The position numbers and the translations under genes are program-made. A stretch of DNA of 64,000 bases from Linanthus parryae (Eukaryota > Streptophyta > Magnoliopsida > Ericales > Polemoniaceae), in NCBI GenBank assembly GCA_023055425.1, contig JALGPY010000005.1:4551501-4615500 (forward strand). Reading direction: 5' to 3'. Below the pieces are notes generated by a model that searched no databases, was not told the origin of the DNA, and saw only the letters and a program-made list of their open reading frames with translations. Of this stretch, positions 1 through 12,012 are shown piece by piece; position 1 is the first letter of the stretch, and each line of letters opens with the position of its first letter.

Positions 1-385
1 GTGTAGTCGACTTGGCCAGTTCACATAGAGTTTAGAGAAATATAAAAAAAATTGAAAAATTAAAAAAAATGAAAAGTGAAAAGTAAAAAAAATATATATA
101 TATAATTTTGAGAATAAGGTCAATTGTTGAAGCTAGAAACCGAAGAGAGTTCAGTGAAAGAGTCTCTGAGAATATGAAGCACCGTAGTAGGAATGTTCTA
201 AATTTTTAGCATTTTGCGCACCTGTTTCACGAAAGGATGTCCCGGGTATTCAGGGAAATGTGGAATTTAGACGAGGGCATACCTGTAGTTCCTTTAGTGT
301 GCTAGGAGGATTTGGTCCTAAGGAGTTGAATAGTCTGTTTTCGAGTGGAAACTCGTGGCCTCTTGTAAATCTGAGGTGGACCTTC
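1..385 (+). mobile_element. Internal remnant of an Athila-like Ty3/gypsy element (left part)
   Basis: Non-coding stretch with no protein I recognise. It is assigned to an Athila-like element because it is separated only by a later insertion (391-16284, flanked by GTGTT at 386-390 and 16285-16289) from 16290-17076, which runs directly into a polypurine tract and an LTR at 17077. It probably belongs to the long non-coding region upstream of the 3' LTR that Athila elements have. The element's gag, pol and 5' LTR lie outside the window or are lost. Confidence 0.6.
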
Positions 386-390
386 GTGTT

Positions 391-814
391 TGACACGATT
401 TCTTACGTGTATACGCAAGTGCACGGTCAAGTAGTAAGTGGAGTATTTTACGACTCCGAGTATCGAACCCAAGGGAATTTACGATTATTAGCTAATTAAG
501 AATTAAATTTATGATACGTAAGTAACCGGTAAAAAGTGTTTGATTTTATAACGCTGTCGCCCACAAACAAGCGACTAAATAACAACTAAGTTAACTATTT
601 TTGTATGCTTTTCTGTTGAAAAGAATAATTATCACAGAATACGAGTATGGAGAAGGACTAGGCAATCAATGGTCCCTAGGGTTGTTAACGATTTCTGGGT
701 TGTGCTTGAAACACTCTACGCACGTTCTAGTTATATCGGGTAATACTCATCACGATCTTCTCTCGATCTCACGTGAATTTGTGTAAATAATAGATTTCGG
801 GTCCTCTCGGTCCA
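391..814 (-). repeat. 3' LTR of the Athila-like element, distal part
   Basis: Matches 14712-15135 nearly base for base. It breaks at TCCA (811-814) where the inserted element begins. The other 1149 bp of this LTR lie at 10074-11222, and together they give 1573 bp, exactly the length of the intact copy. Confidence 0.9.
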
Positions 815-3800
815 TGTAACACCCCCGATTTCCAGAGGAGCCGGAAACCGGTTGGTGCCCTCCGTACAGGGGATTTTACCCTTTCGTACAAGGAGTGGTA
901 ACCGAAAACAAGTGAAAGGAAACATCCAACTACTGATTCATTACGATAAAAGTTTACAACATTCGTGACTAGTTCCAAACTGGACACCAAGTCTAACAAA
1001 ATATTTTACATCAAAAGTGGGCTCTCTGGTTAATTACTAAGCTCTACTGTTTGCATGAGAGAACGTGTTCGTGATCCCAGTGCGTTACCCCAAGCAACCA
1101 ATCATAAACCTGCGGGGAATTTAAAAGAAACAAGGACGCAGTTTTTCGAGTATCAGTAAAAACTGAGTGAATAAACACCTTAGCATGTAAAACAGAGTGG
1201 CTAAGAAAGGTTACCGGGTTTACATTTGACATAGTTTAAACAGTAACAGAGTATAAGTATAAACATCAGAGTAAAGACTTGAACTATTTTCAGAAATATA
1301 AGTACGAGTAGAAGTAACGATTATCAGAGTTCTCAAAAGTTATTGTTTCTAAACTGAAAGTTATTATGAGTAGCCGATTCGTTTACCGAGATATTCATAC
1401 GTTTCCAAACGTGAATATGAAACAAGTCATATTATTATGTCGCAGTAACCAGGGGAGACCAGGGTGAAGTATATCATCTCGGATCGGATATCTAGATCAA
1501 GAATTGGGAAAACCTTTCCCGGGGAAACCTTCCCAGCGTAGGACGACAACGAGAGAGAAAACCTTTCCTCCGTGCCTGGCGTTATGGAAAACCTTTCCCG
1601 CCCCCACTATAATAATAAACTACGTCACAATTTGGGAAAACCTTTCCCGATGTAGGACGACAACAAGAGAGAAAACCTTTCCTCCGTGCCTGGCGTTATG
1701 GAAAACCTTTCCCGCCCCCACTATAATAACAAACTATACTAGGCGAAGAGTCGTGCCATCTGAGAGAAAAATTAAAGCCAACTAAGGGGATTCCAAGTAA
1801 CAACCAACTGGTTCCGGTACATGCGATCTTTCACTTTACGTTGTTAATGAATTCTGACAGTGACAGTTGAACAATGAGTTTTTCGATTTGAAGACGAGTA
1901 GTAAAGTGACGATTTAAAAGCAAGTACGACAAGTTTAGAAATTTCGAAATAACGTGCGGCAATTATTTTCAAATAAAACAAGTATATCACATGAAATGAA
2001 TTGGCGCGCAAAACTAAGCATATATTTTGAGACAAGACATGAATCACGTTTTGACACGAAACAAGATAAGCTCACGAGACTAAGCATGAATACTCACCGT
2101 GAGAGCCAAAAGTGCTAACTAAGCCGCTACTCGTACACAACGTCGTGATCAACTAGCTCGTCGAAGACAGGCTCTACAAACAAACACAGATAGTCCTAAT
2201 CACAAACAAATTCGATCGACAAACGTGCGACGATGCACGTGACCTATGAAATATGCAAGCGACAGCTTTAATCGGACTTCCCCAAGGTAGTTTATAAACC
2301 CCTAAACGATTTTAAGAAATTTAGAGAATAAATTTTAAGACTATAAAACTATTTAATATCCAAATTACGATCACTAACGTTTACAAGAAATTAGAATTCT
2401 CGATAAATAGCGTAAAGGAATAATTCTTATAATTGTAAAATATATATTTTTATTTATAGAAACTATTCTTAACATTACACAATTGATATATAATTTCCAA
2501 CCAATTTATTTTTACTATAATAAAAATAATAATTAAATCAAACAAATCTATTTACTTGTCAAACGAATAATATCGATATTTGTAAACATTTCATAAACTC
2601 AATACTTATTTGCTTAAAACGGAAGTAACATTATTAAGATATCTCAAACGATATTATTGATCGATTATAACTAAACGTAAATAAACAATATATACATATA
2701 TATATTTTAACTAAATATTCAAGAAAACAAATTATCAATTATTTAACTATAACTAATTTCCCAATTTACATAAACTTTATATTTTGTATTTTACATTACA
2801 AAAGCATTTGTTTTCATAAATTTGTTGAGGAAATAATTTTATTAACTATATTTAATCATTTCAACTAAATAAACAATAATGTAAATATATACAAAATGCA
2901 GGTTATGTAAAATACAGCTAGCACCCCTAAAACAAGATTAACAGTTTCAGCACTTACACACTATACCCTCAACTTTTCGGATTGAACACAAATAACCCCC
3001 AAAACAGAATTTTCTTTCACTCACGCCATCTTCACCAAAACACAACTTCATTTCAAGCTTTCAAAATCGAATTTCGACGATCAATAAAGAACGATGAGGA
3101 GATTTAGAGCATACCCATATGAAGAAAGCTTAGAATCGGCGAAGAAACGAGGCGGGTCGAGCTCGTTTCGACGGCGGCGGCGGCGGCGATCGAAGGGGCT
3201 GTTCCAGCTGCCTTCGGGCTTGGCTCAGGAGCTCCTCGTGCTCCTCGGGAGCTCGGGAACTCGGAGAGAGTGAGGTAATTGGCTGGGTATAGCCCGGTTG
3301 CTTGGGCCCGACCTCGTCGCCGGTAACAATGGTGACGGCGGCGGCGTTGGGTTGGGTTACTGCCACTGCTGCTTCGGCTGCTGCAGGTTCTCGCTTCCTC
3401 GAGCTCACAGAGAGCCAGAGAGAGGGCAGAGAGTAAGTTAAGGGGAAGTTGCAGGTGGTGGTGTCGCTGGTTCGTGGTGGCTCACGGTGGCGGTGAAGTG
3501 CTCTGTTTTTGCTGGGTTTCGGCAGAAACAGAGTGAGAAAGATATGGAGGAGGTTTGGGTGTTGGTGTTGCTGGGTTTCAGTGCTGAAACAGAGAGGCGG
3601 AGGTGGCAGTGATTGGTGGCAGTGGTGGTGTTCGGTGTCGGGGGTGGTTGTGGTGGCTTTTTGGTGGGTCTTGCGTCGGCAAAACAGAGGGGAAGAGAGT
3701 GATTTTGAGAGATAGGTGGCTGGGTTTTCTTCTCGGCGAGGAAGAGAAGAGAGGGAGCAGTGGGGAGGAGGTGAAGGTGGTGAAGAAGATGAAGGGGAGG

Positions 3801-4382
3801 TTAAGAAGAGAGGGAGGTGATGAACTGGTGATTTGATTTGAGAGGGAAAGCTAGGCTAGGTAGCTAGCTGGTGAAGGAGGGGGCGTGGGTGGCTGTTGCA
3901 GGGAGGTACAGGCGTGGTGTCTCGGCGGCTACAGCAGCAAGGGGTCAGGGAGAAGCAGAGGTGAAAGGAAAAAAAAGAAAAAGGAAAGAAAAAAAAAAAA
4001 AAAAAAGAAAAGAAAAAAAAAATGTGAAGTGATGGGTGAGAGAGTGTTATTCGGTGTGGCGGATTCGCTAAGTCACGCGGTGGTTCGACACGTAAAAAGT
4101 GGTGCACGACGGAATTTAACTCGCGGCGAAAGTTTTAAACGCGACAAAAATTTATAAACGTGATAACGAGCTACACACGAAAAATAATAAAATTATTGTT
4201 TATATAAAATAAACATTTTAATTTTTATACTAAAAAGTATATATATATATATATATATATGTTATATAACCAAATATTTATAAGTTAATATTTATAAAAC
4301 TAAAAAAAAAAAACATCATAAAAATAACTAATTAAAATTCACAACTTACTAAAATATAATTAGGAAAATCTCGGGTATTACA
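815..4382 (-). repeat. 3' LTR (3568 bp) of the gag-only element
   Basis: Begins TGTAATACCC and ends GGGTGTTACA when read on the - strand. It includes a tandem GGAAAACCTTTCC block (1504-1733), a long AT-rich stretch (2280-2900), a GC-rich stretch (3130-3900) and an AG-rich stretch. Open frames inside, including an alanine- and proline-rich 92-codon frame at 3130-3408, recur unchanged in the other LTR and look like chance frames. The TA microsatellite near 4237-4260 is longer here than in the other LTR. Confidence 0.92.
1504..1733. repeat. Tandem duplication with dyad motif GGAAAACCTTTCC
   Basis: Two units of roughly 105-125 bp each contain the string GGGAAAACCTTTCCCG, then GACGACAAC, AGAGAGAAAACCTTTCC, and a block ending in CGCCCCCACTATAATAA. 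The core GGGAAA-ACC-TTTCCC is a near-perfect dyad and recurs six times in 230 bp. An identical copy is at 7195-7424 in the other LTR. It may be an LTR enhancer-like array, but the function is unknown. Confidence 0.8.
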
Positions 4383-4560
4383 TCCTACCCTCCTTGGACT
4401 AAGCTTCGTCCTCGAAGCTTGAGCGCGGTAATAGAATATACGGGTCTCTATTTAAGTCACAATTATCAAAACGACAATTAGCAAGCAAATGAATGCAGGG
4501 ACAAATCAGGGTCGTTACATCTTCCCCCACTTAGGACTGAGCTTCGTCCTCGAAGCTCTA
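4383..4560 (-). other. Polypurine tract and a duplicated PPT-like motif
   Basis: On the - strand the 3' LTR is preceded by AAGGAGGGTAGGA, a good polypurine tract that primes plus-strand synthesis. Just upstream lies AGCTTCGAGGACGAAGCT, a 7-bp stem with a 4-base loop that matches the TTCGAGGACGAA motif near the pol end of Tekay/Del-type elements. A second copy of the same block (GGGGGAAGATGTAAC side, 4516-4559) lies about 140 bp away, directly after the truncated gag. The duplication suggests that the pol deletion involved an older LTR-proximal segment. Confidence 0.65.
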
Positions 4561-4567
4561 AGGGTTT

Positions 4568-5908
4568 CTACAAGTCTCTATGGGTTTCTAGTATGACGTG
4601 AAATGCAGGGTGATTGTGGGAATATAGCGTACCTGTCACCACGTTGTATGCCGCTTCATCCCCTACTTGGTTCATCATAAAGATTTGACCATCTGTCCTC
4701 TGGATATTGCCTTGAGTTGCACTCCTTCCGTTTCCGTTTCCATTGCTGCCAGCTCCATGGTTGCCATTAAAGGCCACATTCCTGTTATGCGCTCCATTCC
4801 CATTCCCATTTTGTTTCTGCTGATTCCCTTGGTAGTTCGGTCCATTTCCCATGTAGTTTTTATGCGCAACCCCTTGGTTATTACCTCCATTATTGCCTTG
4901 TATCTCTGCTGCCCTCATTTTGTCGCATTCGTACTTCCTGTGGCCCAATATGCCACAATAGTTGCATGTCACCTTACTTCCATCACAATTAACTCCTGGG
5001 TGGTCCCCGTTGCATATCTTACAATAAAAATGGCGGGTAGGCCTTGCTGCCTGGTTGTGTCGGTCGCCGACATTCCTGGGTTTAAAGTTCTCACTTCCTC
5101 CACCAATGCCAAACCTAAAGTGCTTGTTTGTCCCCTCGTTGTTGTTTCTTCCTTGGTCATAGCTTCCAGCCTCTAGGCATGCCGCCTTTCTCTTTCCGAG
5201 CTGTTGGCTTAGTGCCTGATCGACTCTCCAGATATTTGCTGCTATCCCATAGGCTTCTGACAAGGTGTCATAGCCCCTTGTGAGCATGATCCTCTGAACT
5301 TCGAGCTTCAATCCTGCTATGAAGCGAGTGACCATGCGTCCTTCAGTAGGCACTGTGTCTTCTGCAAATCGAGCTAACTCCACGAACTTGTCATAGTAGT
5401 CCGTCACGGAGTCGTTGCCTTGCTTCAACGCGATGAATTCATTATACTTATGTTCCTTGACGTGCTCTGGATAGAAGTTTGCTCTCATAGCAGCCTTCAT
5501 TGCTTCCCAGTTAAAGCCTCCTTGAGCTACGAGCCTTGCTCGATTAGCTGTCCACCAGTTATCGGCCTTGTCTTTGAAATAGAAAGCCGCCTCATTGACC
5601 TTGCGGGCTTCGGGACATTCCATTGCATGGAAGATTTTATCGAAGTCCCTGATCCAGTTTTCGAGCAGCACTGGATCCTCTTTCCCGTAAAAGTTGCTCG
5701 GGTTCCTCTGACCTATCTTCTTAGACCAGTCTGGTTCCCGTTCATTGGCAACAGTGTTGTTTGGATTGCCCTGGTTGTTGTTCACAGATTGAACAAACTG
5801 GCTCATCTGAGCGATCAGCTGAGTCACCTGTGGGTGCAATTCTTCAACTCCTTCCATTTGGGTAGACGCGTTGCTTCTTGTGGCGTAGCGGCGTTGCCTA
5901 TCGTTCAT
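4568..5908 (-). CDS. gag: Gag polyprotein of the gag-only LTR element
   Basis: 446-codon open frame from ATG at 5908. Gag forms the virus-like particle that packages element RNA in the cytoplasm. A retrotransposon gag domain occupies about residues 70-235, with the typical string NWWTANRARL and the DYYDKFVELARFAE region. A basic, asparagine- and glycine-rich region follows. Near residue 318 is a zinc knuckle CNYCGILGHRKYEC (C-x2-C-x4-H-x4-C), preceded by a second Cys-rich piece (FYCKICNGDHPGVNC). The frame ends about 25 residues after NVVTGT, the point where protease normally begins in chromoviruses, and then stops. So the pol part was lost close to the gag-protease border while gag stayed open, suggesting selection on Gag or a very recent deletion. 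Confidence 0.9.
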   Translation of the reverse strand: MNDRQRRYATRSNASTQMEGVEELHPQVTQLIAQMSQFVQSVNNNQGNPNNTVANEREPDWSKKIGQRNPSNFYGKEDPVLLENWIRDFDKIFHAMECPEARKVNEAAFYFKDKADNWWTANRARLVAQGGFNWEAMKAAMRANFYPEHVKEHKYNEFIALKQGNDSVTDYYDKFVELARFAEDTVPTEGRMVTRFIAGLKLEVQRIMLTRGYDTLSEAYGIAANIWRVDQALSQQLGKRKAACLEAGSYDQGRNNNEGTNKHFRFGIGGGSENFKPRNVGDRHNQAARPTRHFYCKICNGDHPGVNCDGSKVTCNYCGILGHRKYECDKMRAAEIQGNNGGNNQGVAHKNYMGNGPNYQGNQQKQNGNGNGAHNRNVAFNGNHGAGSNGNGNGRSATQGNIQRTDGQIFMMNQVGDEAAYNVVTGTLYSHNHPAFHVILETHRDL

Positions 5909-6487
5909 ATGCCCTATACGATTTCTTATCGATTACGCGATTCGGAGGGTATGCAAATAGGTATGGAGATTACGCACAAAAACGGTTCTAACCGTGCAAG
6001 AAGACATCGTACAAATACGCACACAATGGCAAATCATATAAGAGACTCATTGCAATTTGCGGAAATTGAGAATATAATACTCACAAATAACGAAGCATAT
6101 AGCGAAGTGCGATTAACCGATAAGAAATTAGCACAAAGCCAGGTAAAACACCCTTAAGCCGTGTAAGAAAGAACATACATAAGTGTAGGATATAATATTT
6201 CAAAACCAAGGATGAGGGTGGGCGGGAAATACCCACGTCAGTCACTGGTCATTCGAACATGTATAAGCACTGAGACTTGAAAATGAAATGAAAGTAAAGA
6301 CAGTTAACACATATCAGTTAGGCATGCGAGGATAAACAAGAGACATAACCCAAATCCCCGGCTTATTCAGATTTTACTTTTAAGTTTTTCTTGCCCTACC
6401 GATTTCAACTTCAAGTTCAAAATTAGCTTTAATTACTTTCAAAAATCTTAGTTTTAAATGTTTTCTCCCTACAGTCCTACTGGATGT

Positions 6488-6505
6488 CACTGCTCTGATA
6501 CCAAC
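6488..6505 (-). other. Primer-binding site (initiator tRNA-Met type)
   Basis: Directly downstream of the 5' LTR on the - strand is TTGGTATCAGAGCAGTG, complementary to the 3' end of initiator tRNA-Met, as in chromoviruses and many plant LTR elements. Its place fixes the LTR edge at 6506 and the orientation. Confidence 0.85.
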
Positions 6506-9500
6506 TGTAACACCCCCGATTTCCAGAGGAGCCGGAAACCGGTTGGTGCCCTCCGTACAGGGGATTTTACCCTTTCGTACAAGGAGTGGTAACCGAAAAC
6601 AAGTGAAAGGAAACATCCAACTACTGATTCATTACGATAAAAGTTTACAACATTCGTGACTAGTTCCAAACTGGACACCAAGTCTAACAAAATATTTTAC
6701 ATCAAAAGTGGGCTCTCTGGTTAATTACTAAGCTCTACTGTTTGCATGAGAGAACGTGTTCGTGATCCCAGTGCGTTACCCCAAGCAACCAATCATAAAC
6801 CTGCGGGGAATTTAAAAGAAACAAGGACGCAGTTTTTCGAGTATCAGTAAAAACTGAGTGAATAAACACCTTAGCATGTAAAACAGAGTGGCTAAGAAAG
6901 GTTACCGGGTTTACATTTGACATAGTTTAAACAGTAACAGAGTATAAGTATAAACATCAGAGTAAAGACTTGAACTATTTTCAGAAATATAAGTACGAGT
7001 AGAAGTAACGATTATCAGAGTTCTCAAAAGTTATTGTTTCTAAACTGAAAGTTATTATGAGTAGCCGATTCGTTTACCGAGATATTCATACGTTTCCAAA
7101 CGTGAATATGAAACAAGTCATATTATTATGTCGCAGTAACCAGGGGAGACCAGGGTGAAGTATATCATCTCGGATCGGATATCTAGATCAAGAATTGGGA
7201 AAACCTTTCCCGGGGAAACCTTCCCAGCGTAGGACGACAACGAGAGAGAAAACCTTTCCTCCGTGCCTGGCGTTATGGAAAACCTTTCCCGCCCCCACTA
7301 TAATAATAAACTACGTCACAATTTGGGAAAACCTTTCCCGATGTAGGACGACAACAAGAGAGAAAACCTTTCCTCCGTGCCTGGCGTTATGGAAAACCTT
7401 TCCCGCCCCCACTATAATAACAAACTATACTAGGCGAAGAGTCGTGCCATCTGAGAGAAAAATTAAAGCCAACTAAGGGGATTCCAAGTAACAACCAACT
7501 GGTTCCGGTACATGCGATCTTTCACTTTACGTTGTTAATGAATTCTGACAGTGACAGTTGAACAATGAGTTTTTCGATTTGAAGACGAGTAGTAAAGTGA
7601 CGATTTAAAAGCAAGTACGACAAGTTTAGAAATTTCGAAATAACGTGCGGCAATTATTTTCAAATAAAACAAGTATATCACATGAAATGAATTGGCGCGC
7701 AAAACTAAGCATATATTTTGAGACAAGACATGAATCACGTTTTGACACGAAACAAGATAAGCTCACGAGACTAAGCATGAATACTCACCGTGAGAGCCAA
7801 AAGTGCTAACTAAGCCGCTACTCGTACACAACGTCGTGATCAACTAGCTCGTCGAAGACAGGCTCTACAAACAAACACAGATAGTCCTAATCACAAACAA
7901 ATTCGATCGACAAACGTGCGACGATGCACGTGACCTATGAAATATGCAAGCGACAGCTTTAATCGGACTTCCCCAAGGTAGTTTATAAACCCCTAAACGA
8001 TTTTAAGAAATTTAGAGAATAAATTTTAAGACTATAAAACTATTTAATATCCAAATTACGATCACTAACGTTTACAAGAAATTAGAATTCTCGATAAATA
8101 GCGTAAAGGAATAATTCTTATAATTGTAAAATATATATTTTTATTTATAGAAACTATTCTTAACATTACACAATTGATATATAATTTCCAACCAATTTAT
8201 TTTTACTATAATAAAAATAATAATTAAATCAAACAAATCTATTTACTTGTCAAACGAATAATATCGATATTTGTAAACATTTCATAAACTCAATACTTAT
8301 TTGCTTAAAACGGAAGTAACATTATTAAGATATCTCAAACGATATTATTGATCGATTATAACTAAACGTAAATAAACAATATATACATATATATATTTTA
8401 ACTAAATATTCAAGAAAACAAATTATCAATTATTTAACTATAACTAATTTCCCAATTTACATAAACTTTATATTTTGTATTTTACATTACAAAAGCATTT
8501 GTTTTCATAAATTTGTTGAGGAAATAATTTTATTAACTATATTTAATCATTTCAACTAAATAAACAATAATGTAAATATATACAAAATGCAGGTTATGTA
8601 AAATACAGCTAGCACCCCTAAAACAAGATTAACAGTTTCAGCACTTACACACTATACCCTCAACTTTTCGGATTGAACACAAATAACCCCCAAAACAGAA
8701 TTTTCTTTCACTCACGCCATCTTCACCAAAACACAACTTCATTTCAAGCTTTCAAAATCGAATTTCGACGATCAATAAAGAACGATGAGGAGATTTAGAG
8801 CATACCCATATGAAGAAAGCTTAGAATCGGCGAAGAAACGAGGCGGGTCGAGCTCGTTTCGACGGCGGCGGCGGCGGCGATCGAAGGGGCTGTTCCAGCT
8901 GCCTTCGGGCTTGGCTCAGGAGCTCCTCGTGCTCCTCGGGAGCTCGGGAACTCGGAGAGAGTGAGGTAATTGGCTGGGTATAGCCCGGTTGCTTGGGCCC
9001 GACCTCGTCGCCGGTAACAATGGTGACGGCGGCGGCGTTGGGTTGGGTTACTGCCACTGCTGCTTCGGCTGCTGCAGGTTCTCGCTTCCTCGAGCTCACA
9101 GAGAGCCAGAGAGAGGGCAGAGAGTAAGTTAAGGGGAAGTTGCAGGTGGTGGTGTCGCTGGTTCGTGGTGGCTCACGGTGGCGGTGAAGTGCTCTGTTTT
9201 TGCTGGGTTTCGGCAGAAACAGAGTGAGAAAGATATGGAGGAGGTTTGGGTGTTGGTGTTGCTGGGTTTCAGTGCTGAAACAGAGAGGCGGAGGTGGCAG
9301 TGATTGGTGGCAGTGGTGGTGTTCGGTGTCGGGGGTGGTTGTGGTGGCTTTTTGGTGGGTCTTGCGTCGGCAAAACAGAGGGGAAGAGAGTGATTTTGAG
9401 AGATAGGTGGCTGGGTTTTCTTCTCGGCGAGGAAGAGAAGAGAGGGAGCAGTGGGGAGGAGGTGAAGGTGGTGAAGAAGATGAAGGGGAGGTTAAGAAGA

Positions 9501-10068
9501 GAGGGAGGTGATGAACTGGTGATTTGATTTGAGAGGGAAAGCTAGGCTAGGTAGCTAGCTGGTGAAGGAGGGGGCGTGGGTGGCTGTTGCAGGGAGGTAC
9601 AGGCGTGGTGTCTCGGCGGCTACAGCAGCAAGGGGTCAGGGAGAAGCAGAGGTGAAAGGAAAAAAAAGAAAAAGGAAAGAAAAAAAAAAAAAAAAGAAAA
9701 GAAAAAAAAGAAAATGTGAAGTGATGGGTGAGAGAGTGTTATTCGGTGTGGCGGATTCGCTAAGTCACGCGGTGGTTCGACACGTAAAAAGTGGTGCACG
9801 ACGGAATTTAACTCGCGGCGAAAGTTTTAAACGCGACAAAAATTTATAAACGTGATAACGAGCTACACACGAAAAATAATAAAATTATTGTTTATATAAA
9901 ATAAACATTTTAATTTTTATACTAAAAAGTATATATATATATATATGTTATATAACCAAATATTTATAAGTTAATATTTATAAAACTAAAAAAAAAAAAC
10001 ATCATAAAAATAACTAATTAAAATTCACAACTTACTAAAATATAATTAGGAAAATCTCGGGTATTACA
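6506..10068 (-). repeat. 5' LTR (3563 bp) of the gag-only element
   Basis: Practically identical to 815-4382. The five-base length difference falls in the A-rich tract (about 9660-9715) and the TA repeat (about 9930-9946). Any promoter of the element must lie here. I did not identify a certain TATA box. Confidence 0.92.
7195..7424. repeat. Second LTR copy of the GGAAAACCTTTCC tandem block
   Basis: Same array as 1504-1733, unchanged as far as I can see. Confidence 0.8.
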
Positions 10069-10073
10069 GTCCA

Positions 10074-11222
10074 CCTCCGTCTACTCCTACAATCTAATTA
10101 ATCTGTTAGGCTTCGTTCACCGGGTCCTATCGGTCCACCGAATTCACTAAGTTCTAACGCAATCAATCGAAACTACCCTCACACGATTAATCAAGTTTCT
10201 ATCTCCTCTCGGTCTCAAGAAACTACAAGATCACCTAAACTATTCTTTAACACGTCTCAATGAGTTCACTTTCGTGCAACCCTATCAACAAGTAACATTC
10301 TACGGGTGATCAAGCCAAGAACATTAAGAATTGAGTACAAGAATAGATAAGCTAACAAGAACGTTCATAGAATTAAGCAAAAGCATGCATCAAGTCCAAA
10401 ATCCGGAAAATCATCCAACAAACCCTAGTTTTCCATCAATCACCTAGCTTTAAGAAGTTTAGCTAGACATAATATTGTTCAACATAATCAAAATCATAGA
10501 GTTCATGAAGAATAGAAGAAGAAAAGATGATCAAACGCTTGAATCTTCAATGTTGATGATCTTTCAAGCTCCAAGCTTTGTCTCCTATCTTCCCTAGCTC
10601 CCAAGACTTCAAAGATGCGTCAATCTCCCCTTCATAGGTCGTTCTCCACGTTTTCTAGCAGCTGGGCACGCTTTTTAATGAAACTATGCCGAAATTGCAC
10701 TTCAGCCCCTCTACTTTGTAATTCCCGGACAGAATTATTTGCTGATTTTTCACGGGCTGTATCTCCCTCATACGGACTCGTCTTCGGGCCTACCATATAC
10801 CGTTGGAAAGCTACGGATGTCTACTTTCCAATGCCGCAAGCCTTGCTTCAAAATTCCTTGTAGATTTTCCTGGGCATCGAAAAGAGTGCAGGCTAGTCCT
10901 GTGTGACTTTTCCAACTTCTCTTCGTTTGTGCGTCTCCTTTTCTCCTCTTCATCTAGCTCCATTCCAAGCATATCCAAGCATCTCATAAGCTCCATTGCA
11001 CCTCTTTAACCTGAGATACACAACACTAAACAACCCGTGCAATTATCATAGCAAATATGAGAGAAAACATGCACAAATAAGCTAGAAACACAACTTTTCA
11101 CTCTTAGGCTTGTAAGTCATCAATTCCACATATTAACGCACATATAACATATAAATCATGTGAAATAAGCCTATTACAAGTAATATGGAAGTATAAAAAT
11201 AACTCCTAAAAGAGAGTTATCA
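10074..11222 (-). repeat. 3' LTR of the Athila-like element, proximal part
   Basis: Continues the LTR interrupted at 814. It begins after the repeated GTCCA (10069-10073) and ends in GAGAGTTATCA. Against 15136-16284 I noticed single-base differences, for example near 10104, 10115, 10866 and 11178. Confidence 0.9.
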
Positions 11223-11962
11223 AATACCTCCACACTTACCTTTTGCGCGTCCCGAGCAACAAATCAAAATTTAACCACCTTCTCACTTCATCCCACCACC
11301 AACAAGATACGAGCCAAGACAATTGCATACTATTCGAAACACCATTGCATACAAATCCTAACTAGCCGACTCAATAACAAAATACGACTCAACAATGCAA
11401 CGATATGATGCAAATGCAAGGTACGACTCGATCCTAAATAACACATATTTACACACGCACACAAAAGTATTTCTTTTTGGTTGAGATTGGACAATCTCAA
11501 TAAGCAAACTGGTAAGTCATCAGGCTCTCATATCCCCTTTGGAAACTCTACAACCTCCATGATCGGCAGAATTTGCTGCCAGTTTCATTAGACAGAACAA
11601 GCACGAGCACTTAATACTTTGCACTCACACACTCATCAGACATATCCCTAGTACTTACCATCCGAGCTATTTATCCACGGGTTAAAACTGTTGACGGCTT
11701 AGGACGGGTGGGATAGGTTATTTAGAAGCGTAGTCCTAGACGTCATGATATTCTCACGTAACCCGTTTCTCACATTCCCTCACCGAAATCCAAGGAACCC
11801 AACCGAATCTCACATACTCCGGCCCTCATTCCCTCAATCCCGGTGCAACGCCGTTCTCGCGGCCACAAATGTGAAAGAGTGTCAGAAAGAATCATAGCTA
11901 ATCTCTTCGGTTCCCTTGAAATTGCCAAAACACGCTCCTTTATTTCCTTCTCATTCCTTTCA

Positions 11963-12012
<50 letters not shown>

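Larger units (their letters stand above)
815..10068 (-). mobile_element. Gag-only chromovirus-like LTR element with giant LTRs (TR-GAG type)
   Basis: Inserted in the LTR of the Athila-like element with a 5-bp target duplication GTCCA (810-814 and 10069-10073). LTRs are 815-4382 and 6506-10068, start TGTAATACCCG and end GGGTGTTACA on the - strand. The internal region is only 4383-6505. It carries a primer-binding site for initiator tRNA-Met (TTGGTATCAGAGC) right after the 5' LTR, one gag gene, and a purine-rich tract before the 3' LTR. The gag type, the TTCGAGGACGAA motif by the polypurine tract and the primer fit the Tekay/Del group of chromoviruses. Protease, reverse transcriptase, RNase H and integrase are absent, matching the described class of TR-GAG elements. 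LTR differences seen are confined to an A-rich tract and a TA repeat. Confidence 0.9.

Noticed and set aside
3130..3408. 92-codon alanine-, proline- and arginine-rich frame on the - strand, repeated at 8821-9099
   Set aside because: It lies within the LTRs of the gag-only element in a GC-rich stretch, has no recognisable domain, and its identity between copies follows from LTR identity.
5420..6157. 245-codon open frame on the + strand
   Set aside because: It is largely the antisense of gag (4568-5908) and shows no family features.
10615..10863. 82-codon frame repeated at 15677-15925
   Set aside because: Within both LTRs of the Athila-like element; a chance frame.
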